A stretch of 64,000 nt of DNA from Paeniglutamicibacter kerguelensis (GTDB lineage: Bacteria; Actinomycetota; Actinomycetes; Actinomycetales; Micrococcaceae): contig NZ_JAGIOF010000001.1 of the NCBI RefSeq assembly GCF_017876535.1, forward strand, positions 3,782,001-3,846,000. Reading direction: 5' to 3'. The notes under the pieces were generated by a model. It did not search any database, was not told the origin of the DNA, and worked only from the letters and a program-made list of their open reading frames with translations. Positions 62,104 through 64,000 of this stretch are shown piece after piece (the first letter of the stretch is position 1; every line of letters starts with the position of its first letter). The position numbers and the translations under genes were made by a program.

Positions 62104-63315
62104 CTAAGCGGTGGCGTTCGGGTTTTCCAGCACGACGGCCAGGCCCTGGCCGACGCCGATGCAGATCGCCGCGACGCCCCATCGCTGGTTGTTTTCCTGC
62201 AGGCGGCGGGCCAGCGTGCCCAGGATGCGCAGGCCGGAGGCACCCAGCGGGTGGCCGATCGAGATCGCGCCGCCCCAGGCGTTGACGATGGCCGGGTCGA
62301 TGTCCCAGGCGCGGATGCAGGCCAGCGACTGTGCGGCGAAGGCCTCGTTGAGTTCCACGGCAGCCACGTCGGACCAGGCGATGCCGGCCTTGGCCAGCGC
62401 CTTGTTGGCCGCCTCGACCGGGGCGAAGCCGAAGAACTGTGGGTCCAGGGCCGAGGAGGCGCGGCCCGCGATGCGGGCCAGCGGTGCGGCCCCCAGCAGT
62501 TCGCCGACGTGCTCGGAGCCGATGAAGGCGGCGGAGGCGCCGTCGGACATCGGGGAGGCGTTGCCCGCGGTGACGGTTCCGGTGGATTCCTCGCGGAAGA
62601 CGGTGCGCAGCCCGGCCAGCGCCTGGGCGGTGGAATCGGGGCGGATGGTCTCGTCCATGGTGACCTCGGCGCCGCGCTTACCGGCCGGGGGCACGGAGAC
62701 CACGAGGTTTTCGTACTTGCCCTCGACCCAGGCGGCCGCGGCCAGCTGGTGCGAGCGTGCGGAGAACTCGTCCTGGTCCTCGCGGCTGATCTCGTATTTC
62801 TCGCGCAGCTGCTCGGTGGCCTCGCCGAGGGAGACGGTCCATTCGCCGGGCATGGCCGGGTTGACCAGGCGCCAGCCCAGGGTGGTGTTTGCCAGTTCCA
62901 GGTTGGCCATCGGGAAGGGGCGGTCGGTCTTGGGCAACACCCACGGGGCGCGGCTCATGGATTCGACGCCGCCGACCAGCACCAGCTCCGCGTCCCCGGT
63001 GTTGACCTGGCGGGAGGCGGCGATGGCGGCATCCAGCGAGGAACCGCAGAGGCGGTTCATGGTGGTGCCGGGAATCGAGGTGGGCAGGCCCGCCAACAGG
63101 GTGGCCATGCGGGCCACGTTGCGGTTTTCCTCGCCCGCGCCGTTGGCGTTGCCAAAGATCGTTTCGTCGATGCGTTCCGGGTCCAGCTGCGGGGCGCGGG
63201 CCACGAGTTCGCGGACCACGTGCGCTGCCAGGTCGTCGGGGCGGTGCCCGGAAAGGCTTCCGCCGATCTTGCCAAAGGGCGTGCGGATCGCGTCGTAGAG
63301 GTACGCCTGCTGCAT
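62104..63315 (-). CDS. pcaF: 3-oxoadipyl-CoA thiolase
   Basis: 403 aa from ATG 63315. The nucleophilic Cys is in NRLCGSSLDA, the catalytic His in GGAISIGHPLGASG and the second Cys in CIGVGQG, all standard. It splits 3-oxoadipyl-CoA to succinyl-CoA and acetyl-CoA, the final step of the beta-ketoadipate pathway. It heads the pcaFIJ operon behind two IclR-type boxes. Confidence 0.93.
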   Translation of the reverse strand: MQQAYLYDAIRTPFGKIGGSLSGHRPDDLAAHVVRELVARAPQLDPERIDETIFGNANGAGEENRNVARMATLLAGLPTSIPGTTMNRLCGSSLDAAIAASRQVNTGDAELVLVGGVESMSRAPWVLPKTDRPFPMANLELANTTLGWRLVNPAMPGEWTVSLGEATEQLREKYEISREDQDEFSARSHQLAAAAWVEGKYENLVVSVPPAGKRGAEVTMDETIRPDSTAQALAGLRTVFREESTGTVTAGNASPMSDGASAAFIGSEHVGELLGAAPLARIAGRASSALDPQFFGFAPVEAANKALAKAGIAWSDVAAVELNEAFAAQSLACIRAWDIDPAIVNAWGGAISIGHPLGASGLRILGTLARRLQENNQRWGVAAICIGVGQGLAVVLENPNATA

Positions 63316-63344
63316 GGTGTGGGGACCGACTTTCCGACCAAAAT

Positions 63345-63378
63345 GTTCGCATTGTGAACGCTTGTTCACTAATTGAAC
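63345..63378. promoter_or_regulatory. tandem PcaR/PobR-type IclR boxes
   Basis: GTTCGCATTGTGAAC (63345-63359) and GTTCACTAATTGAAC (63364-63378) are two 15-bp inverted repeats of the form GTTC-N7-GAAC. They have the length and edges of the PobR/PcaU-type IclR recognition sequence. They lie 30-63 bp upstream of the pcaF start codon. Confidence 0.8.
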
Positions 63379-63477
63379 TTTATCAGCAGGGGCGCATCGA
63401 CTTCAAGGGTTTGCCGTCAACTGCCTGCTGGCGCACGTGAAGCGGTCGCCCGTTCAAAGGCCCCTTCTGGACGCCCG

Positions 63478-63684
63478 CTATCCACCCACAACGAAGCTCA
63501 CTTCGCTGGGCGGAACCTCGATTGCCCCTTGAATGTCGATGCGGCGGGCGCCGCAATTTCCGGCGCAGCGCACGTACAGCACCCGCCCCTCGGAGGTGTT
63601 GTGCGCGGATTCCACCACCCACGCGTGCTCGTGGGCTCGCTGTTCGCAAGCGGCCTGGAAGCCGTTGGTTGTAGTTGTGTGCAT
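63478..63684 (-). CDS. small hypothetical protein with CxxxC motif, 68 aa
   Basis: Starts MHTTTTNGFQAACEQRAHEH; a longer start at 63696 is possible. The core YVRCAGNCGARRIDIQG has two Cys in a knuckle-like pattern that could bind zinc together with the His/Cys residues upstream. It is divergent from the CGNR-type gene, with overlapping promoter regions. Function unknown. Confidence 0.6.
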   Translation of the reverse strand: MHTTTTNGFQAACEQRAHEHAWVVESAHNTSEGRVLYVRCAGNCGARRIDIQGAIEVPPSEVSFVVGG

Positions 63685-63702
63685 CATGCGAACCACTATG
63701 CT
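63675..63702 (+). promoter_or_regulatory. promoter for the CGNR-type gene
   Basis: TTGTGT (63675-63680) and TATGCT (63697-63702) are 16 bp apart. The expected start point lies about five bases before the ATG at 63714, so the message is essentially leaderless. Confidence 0.5.
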
Positions 63703-63713
63703 GTAATGGCCTT

Positions 63714-64000
63714 ATGCACCTCAACCCTTACGGAGAATATGCCGTCCTGCTCGCGGCATCGCTGGCCAATGACATGCCGGAAGGCAGGAGCGGCATCGAG
63801 GAACGGGCCCGCACGTTCGGGATGACCATGGACTTCATCCCCACCCCCGAGGACCATGAACTGACCCGCCGGGTCATCGAGGACTGGCTGCGCGTCGTTG
63901 ACGCCACGGACCCTCAGGAACGAGCGGCCCTGCTCAACCAACAGATGGCAGCGGCCGCGGCCTATCCGCGGCTCGTGGACCACGACGACGAGGGCTGGCA
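63714..64000 (+). CDS. ABATE/CGNR zinc-finger domain protein, 5' part
   Basis: 95 codons are visible before the window ends. MHLNPYGEYAVLLAASLAND and VVDATDPQERAALLNQQMA match the ABATE N-terminal domain of actinobacterial CGNR zinc-finger proteins, which are probable transcriptional regulators. The C-terminal zinc finger (CGNR) lies beyond the window. Confidence 0.75.
   Translation, partial: MHLNPYGEYAVLLAASLANDMPEGRSGIEERARTFGMTMDFIPTPEDHELTRRVIEDWLRVVDATDPQERAALLNQQMAAAAAYPRLVDHDDEGW

Overview
The window is high-GC bacterial chromosome with actinobacterial character: short intergenic gaps, GTG starts, ATGA-coupled operons, a typical actinobacterial tRNA-Gln, IclR/MarR/GntR-FadR/TetR regulators and a beta-ketoadipate operon. 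An Arthrobacter-like member of the Micrococcaceae is the best guess, from gene content only.

Positions 1-7.3 kb look like an accessory island. It holds a hypothetical gene, an N-terminal scrap of a Tn3-family transposase, an EVE-like/HNH endonuclease (probable modified-DNA restriction enzyme), a CoiA-like protein with an in-frame 18-bp tandem repeat, two hypothetical genes, a decayed array with CRISPR type I-E geometry (29-nt repeats, exactly 32-nt spacers, no cas genes) and an intact TnpB abutting the array's presumed leader end. A tRNA 3'-end-like sequence at about 7.24 kb may be an attachment-site remnant closing the island.

Positions 7.7-23 kb are housekeeping and catabolic genes: 7Fe ferredoxin, aldehyde dehydrogenase, SDR and MFS genes; an NAD-salvage operon (PRPP synthetase, nicotinamide phosphoribosyltransferase, an unlisted 52-aa protein, NrtR-like regulator) behind a perfect 14-bp-arm operator; a VanY-type lipoprotein; tRNA-Gln; an odd stretch with three perfect hairpins; and a gamma-glutamyltransferase, Nramp-like transporter and DUF1275 operon facing a FadR-type regulator.

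Positions 22.4-30 kb form a TetR, acyl-CoA carboxylase beta/alpha, CitE-like lyase and CoA-transferase A/B locus resembling the mycobacterial leucine-catabolism locus, with acetoacetate as the linking metabolite. Positions 30-45 kb are mixed: an AlbA_2/ATPase protein with a leaderless-type promoter, Zn-alcohol dehydrogenase, cupin, D-serine dehydratase, lipoprotein, SHOCT-domain proteins (one broken), HerA-like ATPase, ClC, AI-2E and K+ channel proteins, GDPD-lamin-tail enzyme and a sarcosine-oxidase-like enzyme.

Positions 45-63.4 kb are the functional centre: a plant-aromatic catabolic island. A CYP199A-like P450 with its own [2Fe-2S] ferredoxin and reductase (predicted to O-demethylate 4-methoxybenzoate-type acids) lies next to a phd/cou-type phenylpropanoid side-chain pathway (CoA ligase, acyl-CoA dehydrogenase, MaoC hydratase, SDR, amidohydrolase-type beta-keto hydrolase, MarR repressor). 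One SsuABC-like importer with two different binding proteins is embedded, and pcaFIJ with an IclR regulator completes the lower pathway. Visible control sites include a perfect CRP/GlxR-type box, an IclR-type palindrome, tandem PcaR/PobR-type boxes and factor-independent terminators. The hydroxylase and ring-cleavage steps (pobA, pcaGH) are not in the window. The window ends inside an ABATE/CGNR zinc-finger gene.
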